From: GCA-2732755 sp965228265
GTDB lineage: Bacteria > Planctomycetota > Phycisphaerae > Phycisphaerales > UBA1924
DNA length: 64,000 bases
NCBI GenBank assembly: GCA_965228265.1
Contig: OZ245804.1
Coordinates: 2,666,001 to 2,730,000, forward strand
Reading direction: 5' to 3'
Position numbers and translations under genes: made by a program. Below, piece by piece: positions 1-9,016 of the stretch (positions within the stretch are counted from its first letter, which is position 1; each line of letters starts with the position of its first letter). A model generated the notes under the pieces. That model did not search any database. It had not been told where the DNA came from and saw nothing but the letters and a program-made list of their open reading frames with translations.

Positions 1-31
1 ATGAATCCGTGGCTTTGGCTTTGAGTAGCAT
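1..31 (-). CDS. ExbD/TolR-like protein, first 10 codons only
   Basis: Only the first 10 codons lie in the window (MLLKAKATDS), so the family is inferred from position. The ATG is 11 bases after the ExbB stop codon and is preceded by AAGGAAA at good Shine-Dalgarno distance. ExbD, a one-pass membrane partner of ExbB in proton-driven energy transduction, is the usual neighbour in this place. Too little is visible to confirm the ExbD motif around the membrane segment. Confidence 0.5.
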   Translation of the reverse strand, partial: MLLKAKATDS

Positions 32-42
32 GTCGCGTTTCC

Positions 43-813
43 TTAGCCGATCGCGCCGCCGCGCACCGGGTACGAGTCTTTCTCATCGCTCCGAGTCGCT
101 TGGTCTTCGCTCTCCTCGATCTGCCCGGTCGCTGTCGCAATCGCCTCGACCACGTTCACGCAGACGCTGTCCATCAGCCTCGTCAGGTTTTCGATCCGGG
201 ATGCGAACCAGTGATGCAGCACAAGCGCCGGGATTGCAACGACCAGGCCCGCGGCGGTCGTGATCATCGCCTCATAGATGCCCTCTGCGAGCAGCTCGGT
301 CTTGCCGAGCGCCTCGCCCGAGAGCGCCACCGTCTGGAACGCCTTGATCATGCCGAAGATCGTCCCGACCAGCCCGAGCAGCGGCGCGATCGCCGCTACG
401 ACAGAGAGTGCGCGGAGCCGGCGACGCAGATTGAAGATCTCGTGCTCGCCGGCGGACGTCATGTGCTTCTCGATCGACTCCATCGGTCGCCCGATCCGCT
501 CAACACCGGCCAGCACCGTGCGCGCGATCGGTGTGCCAGACTTCTCGCAGTACGCCTCCGCGTCGCGCTTCGAGCGCACGCCGCCGTCGAGTGTGGGCAT
601 GAGTCCGCGTTCGAAGTCGTCGGGCACGACGTCTTTCTTGCGGAGCACCACCGCCCGCTCAACGGACACCGCCAGCACGACCAGTGAACAGATCCCGATG
701 GGGATCATCATCCACCCGCCCTTCATCACGAAATCCCAGACCGACCCGACGGCCATCGACGCGTTCTCGGCGTCGCCGGTCGCGGCTTGTGCGAGTGTGC
801 TGATCATGTCCAC
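43..813 (-). CDS. exbB: MotA/TolQ/ExbB proton channel family protein
   Basis: Inner-membrane proton channel subunit that couples proton flow to a periplasmic TonB/TolA-like partner. The 256 residues show three membrane segments in the ExbB layout: about 34-52, 136-158 (RALSVVAAIAPLLGLVGTIF, the conserved ExbB/TolQ signature) and 180-202 (AMITTAAGLVVAIPALVLHH, with the conserved Thr/Gly/Pro pattern). A cytoplasmic loop lies between the first two. The GTG at 813 is chosen because GGAGG sits 7 bases upstream; the in-frame ATG at 807 would be 13 bases away. It follows the TPR gene by 21 bp and precedes a probable exbD, so the three form one operon. The specific partner cannot be told from sequence. 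Confidence 0.93.
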   Translation of the reverse strand: MDMISTLAQAATGDAENASMAVGSVWDFVMKGGWMMIPIGICSLVVLAVSVERAVVLRKKDVVPDDFERGLMPTLDGGVRSKRDAEAYCEKSGTPIARTVLAGVERIGRPMESIEKHMTSAGEHEIFNLRRRLRALSVVAAIAPLLGLVGTIFGMIKAFQTVALSGEALGKTELLAEGIYEAMITTAAGLVVAIPALVLHHWFASRIENLTRLMDSVCVNVVEAIATATGQIEESEDQATRSDEKDSYPVRGGAIG

Positions 814-834
814 CGGCTTGCCTCCCTCTTGTCG

Positions 835-3800
835 TTACCCGCCCTGCTGTCCGATCTGCTGCGCTGACTGCTGATACCGCCCGAGACGGCGATGCGCCAG
901 CTCGGCCCACTGCGTGTCGCCGAACCGGTCGACTACCTGCTCGAACTGCGCGAGCGCATCGGCCTCGCGGTCGAGTTCTTCAAAGCATCGCCCCGCCTCG
1001 TAGAGCGCCCCGGCGCTCCACTGCGGGTACGCGTACACGAGATCCACCCGCAGCAGCTCACGCACCGCTTCCTCGTACTTCTTCTGTGCGTAGAGGCACT
1101 CACCGATCTGGAACTGCGCGCGGGCGGCCGTCTCGCCGTCGTGCTGCGCGATGACCGCGCGGTATCCCTCGATCGCCGCGTCGTGTCGCCCCTGATTCTC
1201 AAGCGACCACGCCCGCCCAAAGACCGCGAGGTACGCTCGCGGATCGGACGAGTAACGCTCGACGAATCGGCTGTAGACCTCTTCCGCTGCCGACCACCGC
1301 TGGAGCGATACGTTCGCCTCTCCCAGGCGGAGCATCGCAACGGGCACGACCTCTTCGATCCGGGAGCTTTCGGCGATCTCCAGCATTTCGGCGGCCTTAC
1401 TCATTTGGCCGAGCTCGAGCAGGGATTCGCCGGCGATCAAGGCCGCCGAGGCGGAGAGCCTGTCCGCGGGCGTGCGCTCGGCAAGCTCCGCCAGAACATC
1501 CGCCGCGACCTCGAGATCCCCAAGCTCGCGAGCACAGACACCAAGCCGATAGATCGCCTGCTCGACAACCGCGACGCCAAGCTCCTCGCGGCCCTGGAGT
1601 ATCCGGTCGCACTGTGTCGCGGCCTCGCGGTAACGGCCATCAGCCATAGCGATCGCCGCAATCTCGAGCCTGCCGTTCGGGACAGACGAACTCGTCGGGT
1701 ACCGCTCGATCATCATCGAGAATGCGTCTTCCGCCTGGCTGGGGCTTTCAGTAGCCGTAAGCGCCCGGCCTCGCTCATACAGAACAGCCGAAGCGAGATG
1801 CGGGTCAAGTCGTTCAAGATCTGCACCACCCGAGGCGAACGGCCGGGACGCCTCGATCACGCTCTCATGCTCGCCAGCTCTGGCGTGCGCGAGCGTCAGC
1901 AGAGCCGAGACATTGGCGCGTTGAACAGCATCAAGATTGCGCGTGCTCAGCTGACCGAGCACACCCGCCGCCTGTCGGTGTTCACCCGCCGCAAGCAGCG
2001 CCTGAGCCTGGCTGATCGCGGCCGTGGCGCCGCCTTCGTCATACCGTGCCGCCCGAGCAAAGTACGCCGCGGCCTCGGTGTGTTCCCCGGCGCGATCCGC
2101 GATGGTGCCGAGTTGCTGCAGCGCGTTGACTGCGATCCGCTCATCACCCGCGGCTGCGGCTCTTTCCAGCGCCTCGACCGCTTCTTCCTGTTCATCGAGC
2201 GAGAGTGCGAGCATCCCGATCTCGTACCACGCGCGCGGTGCGAGCGTGGAGTCACGCCGCTGGGTGACGAGCATCTGATACGCCGACATCGCGCCACGCC
2301 GATCACCGAGCTCAGTCTGCGCGATGCCGAGACGCAGCGCCGCAGCATCCCAGGACGGCTTCTCCGAATCGAGCTGCACGTACCGCTCGAACCACCTAGC
2401 CGCGTCCTCCCAGCGTTCTTCTGTGAATGCCCGCTCCCCAACCGCGAGCAGTCCGGGCAGGAAACGCTCGTCGATACTGTCCGATTCGTAAAGAGGCTCG
2501 AGCACCTCGGCCGCGGCCGCTGCGTCGCCCAGCTTCAGATGCGCCATCCCGAGCCGATAACGGACCGTCTCAACGTAGCGATGACTCCGCGGCAAATCTT
2601 CAAGCAATCGTGCATATGAACGCGCGGCAGCGCGGTAGTTCTCCTGTTTGTACGCGCTCTCGGCCGCGAGATACGCTGCATCTAAAGCAGCCTCGCCTTC
2701 CAATCCACCCGCCGCTTCGTTCGACAACGTCTCGGCGAGCTCGGTATCGCCTGCTCGCTGAGCGAATGAAGCCGCAGCGAGAAGCGCTTCGCCGGCAAGC
2801 GAATCGCCTTCGAATTCACGCGCCAGTGCCTGCAAGGTCTGGCAGGCCTCGACGTGCCGGCCAGTATTGCCAAGAGCGAGCCCGAGTTGGTACATCAGCT
2901 CGGGTCGCAAGGATGATTGCGGATCATCCTGCAGCGCTCTCGCAAGTGTAATTGCCGCCTCGTCATGATCTCCGCTGTCCGATTGCGCCCGGGCGAGCCA
3001 GTAGCGGGTGTCATCCCGCAACGACTCTGGCACACGCCCGTTCAGACGCGTGAGCACGCGCACGGCTTGCGCGGCTTCACCCTTGAGCACCGCCAGCCGT
3101 CCTCGTTCCAGATCAATCCGTGCGGATGCTTCATCATCGAGACCATTCGTCGGCAACGCATCGAGTTCGCTTGCCGCCTCGTCCAGACGATCGAGATCGA
3201 TCAGCACCTGCACCAGCCCGATGCCCGCTTCGACGCCTTGAACGCCCTCGGCCCTGTCCTGTGCATTCCGGTACGCCGAACGCGCCGCCTCCAGATCGCC
3301 CAACTGCTGCAGTGAGCGGGCGAGCATGAGCCGTGCCGATCCGCCGAGAGCCGAGCTCGCACTTTCCAGACGCCCGAACCGCATGACCGCTTCGCGCAGG
3401 TTGCCCTGTTTGTACTCGGCGGTCGCGGCGAAATACCCCGCGCGCTCGCGCACCGCGCCGGACAGAAGCCCTTCATACTCGTCGTACGCCCGGATGCATT
3501 CATCCAGCTCCTCCGCTCGCGATAGCGATTCCACGTACAGAGCCGCGGCTTGCCCGACGAGCGCATGATCCTCATGCCGTCGCACGACCTGACCGAGCAC
3601 ACGCGAGGCATCCTCCGGTCGTTTCAGCACGAGCATCGAGCGCGCCGAGAGCAGCGATGATTCCACCACATACTCGAACCGTCTGTTGCCAACGAGCGGC
3701 TCGAGCGCTTCGATGACCCCCTCGTGATCACCCAGCCTGCTCCGGGCGATGCCCAGCCCGTACCGCGCCTGCTCGGCGAGTTCGTGGTCGCCGTAGCTCT

Positions 3801-3963
3801 CGAGAAACTTCTCGTATTCCTCCGCGGCCAGATCGTTCAGCCCCCTGGCGAGCATGCCCGAGGCGGCGTTGTAAGTATCGGCAGCCCGGACGGCGTCCTG
3901 CGCCGAGGCCGACAACACCGCTGACATGCAGACGACGACGAACGATCGGTAGATGTGCTTCAT
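835..3963 (-). CDS. Large secreted tetratricopeptide-repeat protein
   Basis: A 1042-residue protein with an N-terminal signal peptide (MKHIYRSFVVVCMSAVLSAS) followed almost entirely by TPR-type helix pairs, recognisable from repeated patterns such as AxYxLGxAxLKLGDxxxA and YxLGVCARELGDLEVAAD. TPR arrays are protein-interaction scaffolds; here it would sit in the periplasm. The ATG at 3963 is preferred to an upstream start because GGGAG lies just ahead and the signal peptide starts there. It leads an operon with ExbB and ExbD, which fits a role like that of CpoB/YbgF beside Tol-Pal, but on a much larger scale. No catalytic domain is visible and the exact function is unknown. Confidence 0.9.
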   Translation of the reverse strand: MKHIYRSFVVVCMSAVLSASAQDAVRAADTYNAASGMLARGLNDLAAEEYEKFLESYGDHELAEQARYGLGIARSRLGDHEGVIEALEPLVGNRRFEYVVESSLLSARSMLVLKRPEDASRVLGQVVRRHEDHALVGQAAALYVESLSRAEELDECIRAYDEYEGLLSGAVRERAGYFAATAEYKQGNLREAVMRFGRLESASSALGGSARLMLARSLQQLGDLEAARSAYRNAQDRAEGVQGVEAGIGLVQVLIDLDRLDEAASELDALPTNGLDDEASARIDLERGRLAVLKGEAAQAVRVLTRLNGRVPESLRDDTRYWLARAQSDSGDHDEAAITLARALQDDPQSSLRPELMYQLGLALGNTGRHVEACQTLQALAREFEGDSLAGEALLAAASFAQRAGDTELAETLSNEAAGGLEGEAALDAAYLAAESAYKQENYRAAARSYARLLEDLPRSHRYVETVRYRLGMAHLKLGDAAAAAEVLEPLYESDSIDERFLPGLLAVGERAFTEERWEDAARWFERYVQLDSEKPSWDAAALRLGIAQTELGDRRGAMSAYQMLVTQRRDSTLAPRAWYEIGMLALSLDEQEEAVEALERAAAAGDERIAVNALQQLGTIADRAGEHTEAAAYFARAARYDEGGATAAISQAQALLAAGEHRQAAGVLGQLSTRNLDAVQRANVSALLTLAHARAGEHESVIEASRPFASGGADLERLDPHLASAVLYERGRALTATESPSQAEDAFSMMIERYPTSSSVPNGRLEIAAIAMADGRYREAATQCDRILQGREELGVAVVEQAIYRLGVCARELGDLEVAADVLAELAERTPADRLSASAALIAGESLLELGQMSKAAEMLEIAESSRIEEVVPVAMLRLGEANVSLQRWSAAEEVYSRFVERYSSDPRAYLAVFGRAWSLENQGRHDAAIEGYRAVIAQHDGETAARAQFQIGECLYAQKKYEEAVRELLRVDLVYAYPQWSAGALYEAGRCFEELDREADALAQFEQVVDRFGDTQWAELAHRRLGRYQQSAQQIGQQGG

Positions 3964-4376
3964 GGAACGCTCCCTGCCCGCCTGATGCGCGGGCCAGGCT
4001 CGCCCGTCATCAATGCTGCACAAAGGCCGTGTCTCTGTCCTTGGGCATGACGCACAGCCCGTTGCAGACGTTTCCGATGCAAATCAGTTTTTCTTTTCCA
4101 GTTGATTTCTTCGTGTGCGCACGCAAACACCGGCCGCGCGGGCCGGAGTCGCGTGCGTGAGGTGTCGGTGTGCGGCTGGTCCCACCGGGGTTCACGTCGG
4201 TTTGCCGCATGCCGACGGGTCCAACATACCCAGCCGGGCAGGTCGGCGGGCATCCAACCCGCGAACTCAACAAGAATGTCCCCCGGATACGCGGACAAGC
4301 CCCTGACTCGGGGCGTGCCGCGTGCGAAGTTTGCGCCATCCCTGGCTCCGGAACCGAACATCGGCCAGCAACGCGT
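3964..4376. other. 413-bp intergenic region, no gene seen
   Basis: The gap lies between the TPR gene start and the 3' end of the PEP-CTERM gene. It contains an AT-rich pocket (about 4080-4110) in otherwise GC-rich DNA, a plausible place for the promoter of the TPR-ExbB-ExbD operon. I could not fit a convincing -35/-10 pair. Open frames here lack a good ribosome binding site and have Arg/Pro-rich shadow composition. Confidence 0.5.
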
Positions 4377-5024
4377 CTATCGCCTGCGTCGCATGGCCCC
4401 CACGCCCGCCAGCGCGATCAGTCCCATCGAAGCCGGAGCCGGAACAACCCTCACATCGATCCCGTCGATGCCCATGTACGCGGCCGTGCCCGAGCCCGCC
4501 CACTGCGACTGCACCGCAAGCTCAAAGCTCGCCGACGGCGCAACAAAGTTCAGCGTGCCGAAGGTCCAGGTGATGTCATCCGTCTCGAGCGCCGCCCTGC
4601 TGAGTGTGACCGAGTCCCCGATCACGGATCCGTCGGCGTAGAAACGCCAGAAGCCGTCCGCCCCGCCCCAGCCGGTCGACGGATTCTGGAATCCGAGGTT
4701 GGTGGCGTAGAACTCGAGTGTGTAGACCTGTCCGGGCACGAACCCGGCTACGACCTGCGCGATGCCCTCGTTGACACCGAAGTCGTTGGAGCCGCCCCGT
4801 ACGAACGTCCCGCCGTTGGGCGAGAGCACCCACGGGTTGCCCGTGTAATTGAACGGCCCCGACGCGTCGCACGTGTCCGCGGTGTCGGTCCAAGCCGTCC
4901 AACTGGGCGGCGGCGTGCTCACGGCCATTGGGCCGGTCAGGTCGCCGTTGAGAATGGTCTGTGCATCTGCACCCGATGTGATCCCCGCCGTGATGCCGGC
5001 GCAGACGATAAGCGTGCGGTTCAT
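4377..5024 (-). CDS. PEP-CTERM-type exported protein
   Basis: A 215-residue protein with an N-terminal signal peptide (MNRTLIVCAGITAGITSGAD) and a C-terminus VVPAPASMGLIALAGVGAM followed by RRRR. Pro-Ala-Pro, a short hydrophobic helix and an Arg cluster are the layout of PEP-CTERM sorting signals, which exosortase recognises and processes in the inner membrane. The middle (Gly/Asn/Trp-rich, with GQVYTLEFYATNLG) resembles a beta-sandwich carbohydrate-binding-like fold. The ATG at 5024 has AGGGGA upstream. No exosortase gene is in this window. Ligand and role are unknown. Confidence 0.85.
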   Translation of the reverse strand: MNRTLIVCAGITAGITSGADAQTILNGDLTGPMAVSTPPPSWTAWTDTADTCDASGPFNYTGNPWVLSPNGGTFVRGGSNDFGVNEGIAQVVAGFVPGQVYTLEFYATNLGFQNPSTGWGGADGFWRFYADGSVIGDSVTLSRAALETDDITWTFGTLNFVAPSASFELAVQSQWAGSGTAAYMGIDGIDVRVVPAPASMGLIALAGVGAMRRRR

Positions 5025-5145
5025 ATCAAAGTCCCCTGCGTGTTCTGTGGTGATCTGCCGACCGGGGCGCTTGCCCCGCCACAGAGCTATCCGCAGCCCT
5101 CGCTGCGGGCCCGACACGAACAGGGGATTTTGTCTCTCACGCTCG

Positions 5146-6576
5146 TCAGCACTCGATCACGCGGACACTGACGTTGAGTGCAAGCCCGCCCTCGGCGGTT
5201 TCCTTGTACTTCGTCGCCATGTCCTGAGCCGTCTCCCACATCGTCTTGATGCAGTCGTCGAGGGATACACGGGCCTCGGACGGGTCGCCGCAGATGGCGA
5301 TATTCGCAGCCGTGATCGCCTTGTTCGCACCCATCGTGTTGCGCTCGATGCAGGGGATCTGCACGAGCCCGCCCGCCGGATCGCACGTCAGCCCGAGGTG
5401 GTGCTCCATCGCGATTTCCGCGGCCATCAGACACTGCGCGACCGACCCGCCCAGACAGTGAGCCAGCCCCGCAGCCGCCATCGCGCTGGATACACCGATC
5501 TCCGCCTGGCATCCGCCCATCGCCGCCGAGATCGTCGCGCCCTTCTTGAACAGGCTCCCAATCTCGGCCGCGGTGAGCAGAAACTCAACGATCCCGTCTT
5601 CGCTCGCCTGCTCGTAGAAGCACCAGTAGTACATGAGCACCGCCGGTATCACGCCCGCCGCGCCGTTGGTCGGCGCGGTCACCACGCGTCCGAAGCACGC
5701 GTTCTCCTCATTCACCGCCAGCGCGAACGTGCTGACCCAGCGGTTGATCTTGGTGAAGTCATTGGTGCTCTTGGCGATCGAGGCGAGCCACTGATCGATC
5801 GTGGACTCCTTGGCACCCGGGACATCTCCCAGGATCTGCCTGTTCATACGCGCTGCCCGTCGCACCACATCGAGCCCGCCCGGCAGGATGCCCTCGGTGT
5901 GGCACCCTCGGTAGATGCTCTCGAGCATCGTGCGCCAGAGCTTCAGCACGCCCTTACGCGTTTCCTCCGGCGACTGCCACGCCTTCTCGTTCTCCATCAC
6001 GAGCTGCGGAATCGTCCAGTTGTTCTGGGCACAGATCTCCTCGATCTCCTTTGCCTTGGTGATCGCATAAGGCAGGCAGACCATGCGGTGCTCGCTGGGG
6101 ACGTACGCCTCCTGCACGACGAACCCGCCGCCGACGGAGAAGTACGTCTCATCGTGCGCCGAGCCATCGGCGAATGTCGCGGTAAACCGGATGCCATTGG
6201 TATGAAACGGCAGCCGCTCGTCCATGTGGTAGACGAGATCATCATCCAGATTGAAGGGGATGTCCCGCTGCCCCGCGAGCTTCATCGATCCGAACGCCGC
6301 CACTGCCTTCGCGCGGGCCTCCACATTGCTCGTGTCACAGGTTCGGTAGTCCTCGCCCGAGAGCGCCAGGATGACCGCGACCCCCGTGCCGTGCCCCCTG
6401 CCCGTCTTGGCGAGCGAGCCATAGAGATCGGTCCGAACCCGAACCGTCTCCTCCAGCTTCCCCAGTTCCTCAAGCCTGCGGAGAAACCGCTGAGCCGCCC
6501 GCCACGGCCCGAGCGTGTGCGAACTGGAGGGGCCGACGCCAACCTTGAAGATGTCGAAGACGCTGATGGGTTCCAT
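5146..6576 (-). CDS. sdaA: L-serine ammonia-lyase (iron-sulfur, single chain)
   Basis: Converts L-serine to pyruvate and ammonia in the cytoplasm with an oxygen-labile [4Fe-4S] cluster. The 476 residues start with MEPISVFDIFKVGVGPSSSH, the conserved beginning of the single-chain enzymes. Cluster ligands are visible in GGCQAEIG and in TCDPAGGLVQIPC, whose two cysteines are 11 apart as in the Legionella enzyme. The last residue of the chain is cysteine (VRVIEC), matching the tail-in-mouth fourth ligand described for that enzyme. Length is normal for the family. It stands alone between a beta-propeller gene and the PEP-CTERM gene. I see no clear Shine-Dalgarno sequence before the ATG. Confidence 0.97.
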   Translation of the reverse strand: MEPISVFDIFKVGVGPSSSHTLGPWRAAQRFLRRLEELGKLEETVRVRTDLYGSLAKTGRGHGTGVAVILALSGEDYRTCDTSNVEARAKAVAAFGSMKLAGQRDIPFNLDDDLVYHMDERLPFHTNGIRFTATFADGSAHDETYFSVGGGFVVQEAYVPSEHRMVCLPYAITKAKEIEEICAQNNWTIPQLVMENEKAWQSPEETRKGVLKLWRTMLESIYRGCHTEGILPGGLDVVRRAARMNRQILGDVPGAKESTIDQWLASIAKSTNDFTKINRWVSTFALAVNEENACFGRVVTAPTNGAAGVIPAVLMYYWCFYEQASEDGIVEFLLTAAEIGSLFKKGATISAAMGGCQAEIGVSSAMAAAGLAHCLGGSVAQCLMAAEIAMEHHLGLTCDPAGGLVQIPCIERNTMGANKAITAANIAICGDPSEARVSLDDCIKTMWETAQDMATKYKETAEGGLALNVSVRVIEC

Positions 6577-6653
6577 GGCAGGATCTTAGGAAGCCGTCCG
6601 TGATCGATCGTTGTCAGCGGCTCACTGATTCCACCCCGGCTTACACGTCTTCA

Positions 6654-7499
6654 TCACCCGCCCCACCCCTCCGGCACACGCACGCGCCATATGCAGAGCC
6701 CGGCAGCATCCACACTCTCCGGATCGCGTCCGCTGGTGAAGTAGAGCCACTGACCGTCCGGGCTCAGGCAGGGGCTGCCGTCGATCTGCGGCGAATTGAA
6801 CGGCAGAAGCTCGGGCTCGGACCAGCCCTCATCCGCACGCACCGAGGTGTACAGGTCCGACGAGCCCGGCCCCTGCGGGTCGCCGATGCGGACGAAGATC
6901 AGGCGGTTGCCGTCGGGTGTCAGGAGCGCATCGTGCTCTCGGTAGCGCGTGTTGATCGGTGCGCCGAGCCGCTCAGGCGCAGCCCAGCCTTCGCCCTCTG
7001 GACGCGCCAGGAGTATGTCCCAGTTCCCCGCGATCTGTCTCGTCAAACAGAGCGTGCCGTCCACGGCTATGGTCGGATACGCCTCCGGTGCAGGGGTGCT
7101 CACCTCTTCGACCCGCCCCGGCTCTGACCACTCCCCCTCTGCGTCGCGCTCGGTAATCCAGATGTCCGCATCGCGATAGAAGAAAAACTGCTGACCACTC
7201 GGCGAGAGATGCCCGTCGCCCGCGTCGATGCCGTCAAGCCACTTGCCCGGCCAGGCGGGATCAGCGTGTCCAGCGTCTACCCAGTTCTCACCCGACCAGC
7301 GCAGCGCCTCGATCGTGCCCACACCCGAGGCGTCGTCGTACCGCGTGAGCACCAGCAGCCGTCCGTCGGACGAAAGGGTGGTATTGAAATCCGTGCTCTG
7401 TGTCGAAATGACACCCGGCCCGACGAGTTCCGGCTCGCCCCAGCCGCTGCCGAACACCTCGCACACCAGCACCAACCCGATCCCGACCGCTCCGAGCAT
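6654..7499 (-). CDS. Exported WD40/PD40-like beta-propeller protein
   Basis: A 281-residue protein with a hydrophobic N-terminus (MLGAVGIGLVLVCEVFGSG) that looks like a signal peptide, followed by repeated blades of the TolB/PD40 type. Each carries a phrase like LSSDGRLLVLTR, LSPSGQQFFFYRDADIWITE, LTPDGNRLIFVR or LSPDGQWLYFTSGR. Such six-bladed propellers usually bind proteins or peptidoglycan-linked partners rather than catalyse reactions. The start has GGAG about 8 bases upstream. No enzyme motif is present and neighbours do not suggest a role. Confidence 0.85.
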   Translation of the reverse strand: MLGAVGIGLVLVCEVFGSGWGEPELVGPGVISTQSTDFNTTLSSDGRLLVLTRYDDASGVGTIEALRWSGENWVDAGHADPAWPGKWLDGIDAGDGHLSPSGQQFFFYRDADIWITERDAEGEWSEPGRVEEVSTPAPEAYPTIAVDGTLCLTRQIAGNWDILLARPEGEGWAAPERLGAPINTRYREHDALLTPDGNRLIFVRIGDPQGPGSSDLYTSVRADEGWSEPELLPFNSPQIDGSPCLSPDGQWLYFTSGRDPESVDAAGLCIWRVRVPEGWGG

Positions 7500-7604
7500 C
7501 GCTCCGACTCCGCCCCGCCGCGGCTCTGTCTACCCGAGACCATGCAATGCGTTGCAACTCAACCCGACCGCGCACGCAAGTCGCAGAAGTGATCGCAGAC
7601 GCGA

Positions 7605-8540
7605 TCAGCCCCGTCCGTAGATCGCACCGAGCGCCGACTCGAGGTCCGGGTACACAAACTCGAACCCCTCGGCTTCCAAACGTTTGGAGACGCAGTATCT
7701 GCCGTAGAGCGCCAGCTCCGGATCGGTCCGCAGGAGCAGCGGCGCGCCGAGCCGGACCATCCAGCCCATCGCGGGCAGACCAACGGGCATCCCCACCGCC
7801 CTCCGCAGCGTGCGCATGAACTCGGCATTGGACACGGGCTTTGGCGCGGTCGCGACGTACACGCCCCGCATCGACTCGTTCTCGATCGCACGCATAAAGA
7901 GTCGGTCCATATCGTCTTCGTGGATCCAGCTCATGCCCTGCGTGCCCTTGGCGATCTTGCCCCCGAGTCCAAGCCTCGCCATCAGCGAGAGCTTGGGCAT
8001 GGCCCCGCCTTCTCTGCCCAGCACAAAGCTTGTCCGCAGCACCACGCCCCGCGTGTCCTTCGGCTTGGCCTCGTCGAAAGCCTGCTCCCACGCCTTGCCG
8101 ACTGTCGGCGCGAGCCCATAGCCAAACGCCGAGTCCTCGTCGCAGACCAGGCTGGGCGGGTCGCCGTAGATATGGGCCGTGGACATCTGCACCCAGACGG
8201 GCGGCGGGCTGTCGATCCTGCGCATCGCCTCGCCCAGCACACGCGTCGACTCCATACGCGAACGCAGAATCTCGTCGCAGTGATCGGGCGTCTTGATGCA
8301 GTCGACCGTGCGCCCCGCGAGGTTCACTGCCGCGCGTGCGCCGTCCAGATGCCTCGCCCAGTCGCCGACCGTGCGGGCATCCCAGACTTCGTGATGAACG
8401 CCATCGAGCCCGGCAGGCTTTGACCGGGAAAGAACGACAACCTCGGCCCCGCGACGAGCAAGTGCTCTTGCGAGATTCCGCCCGAGAAACCCCGAGCCGC
8501 CCGCGATCACCACACGCCCGTCAAAGCCAGCCTCACTCAC
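7605..8540 (-). CDS. TIGR01777-type NAD-dependent epimerase/SDR protein
   Basis: A 311-residue extended SDR-family protein. The N-terminus VVIAGGSGFLGRNLARALA is a Rossmann dinucleotide-binding loop (GxxGxxG), and the C-terminus (LRRAVGMPVGLPAMGWMVRL onward) matches the DUF1731 region of the TIGR01777/YfcH group. Substrate is unknown for this group. The GTG at 8540 is chosen because GGAGG lies 6 bases ahead and it opens the Rossmann strand; the longer open frame upstream is coding sequence of the DCC gene in another frame. It overlaps the end of the DCC gene by 8 bp, so the two are translationally coupled. Confidence 0.9.
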   Translation of the reverse strand: MSEAGFDGRVVIAGGSGFLGRNLARALARRGAEVVVLSRSKPAGLDGVHHEVWDARTVGDWARHLDGARAAVNLAGRTVDCIKTPDHCDEILRSRMESTRVLGEAMRRIDSPPPVWVQMSTAHIYGDPPSLVCDEDSAFGYGLAPTVGKAWEQAFDEAKPKDTRGVVLRTSFVLGREGGAMPKLSLMARLGLGGKIAKGTQGMSWIHEDDMDRLFMRAIENESMRGVYVATAPKPVSNAEFMRTLRRAVGMPVGLPAMGWMVRLGAPLLLRTDPELALYGRYCVSKRLEAEGFEFVYPDLESALGAIYGRG

Positions 8541-8949
8541 TGCTAGCCTCCGCTGGCCCCGGCGGCAATCTGCACGCCTTCGAGATCCGGTACCGGTTGT
8601 CCGCAAACTTGCGGTAGCCCCAGTCGAACACGCCCCGCAATAAAGGCAGCGTCGAGAGCACATAGATCGGCACGAGCCACCACACACGCCGCATCACATA
8701 GCGGTACACCTCCGCCCCGCGGAGCGTCTGGCCGTTCTCGAACATCAGATGGATGTCCGTCAAGAGATCCGCCATCGGGACCGTCAGGCGGTCTTTCACC
8801 TTCGGGTTCTGCAGCGGCGTCACCTCAAGGCCCTGCCTGCGCACCACCGGCCTGAGTTTGGGCACCCAACTCCGGCAGAAGCCGCAGGTGTCGTCGTACA
8901 GGATGTGACCGATCGTTCTGCCCATGCGTGGATACTCGTGAGTCGGCAC
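8533..8949 (-). CDS. DCC family (DUF393) thiol-disulfide-like protein
   Basis: A small protein of about 138 residues with the motif LYDDTCGFCRSWVPKL near its start. This is the DxxCxxC signature of the DCC/DUF393 family, thought from its fold and motif to be thioredoxin-like, though no reaction is established. A Tyr/Arg-rich middle (YRYVMRRVWWLVPIYVLSTL) is typical. The start is uncertain: GTG at 8949 has AGGA 7 bases upstream, while the ATG at 8925 (MGRTIGHILY) lacks one. DCC genes commonly accompany TIGR01777 epimerases, as here, where the stop lies inside the start of the SDR gene. Confidence 0.87.
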   Translation of the reverse strand: MPTHEYPRMGRTIGHILYDDTCGFCRSWVPKLRPVVRRQGLEVTPLQNPKVKDRLTVPMADLLTDIHLMFENGQTLRGAEVYRYVMRRVWWLVPIYVLSTLPLLRGVFDWGYRKFADNRYRISKACRLPPGPAEASSE

Positions 8950-9016
8950 CAACAAATCCTAGCTCGAAAGCGAGTGCTGACCCACAGTCGCGTGGACTGG
9001 ATTTCCTGAATCGAAG

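Noticed and set aside
892..2619. 575-codon open frame antisense to the TPR gene
   Set aside because: High-GC shadow: Arg/Leu/His-rich composition, no ribosome binding site, and the TPR gene on the other strand is clearly real.
3960..4361. Open frames in the gap upstream of the TPR gene, one with a Cys-rich end (CIGNVCNGLC)
   Set aside because: No ribosome binding site or good start codon; the rest of each frame is Arg/Pro-rich. Kept only as an intergenic note.
4849..6603. 584-codon open frame antisense to sdaA
   Set aside because: Mirrors the codon pattern of sdaA; Arg/His-rich with no recognisable domain.
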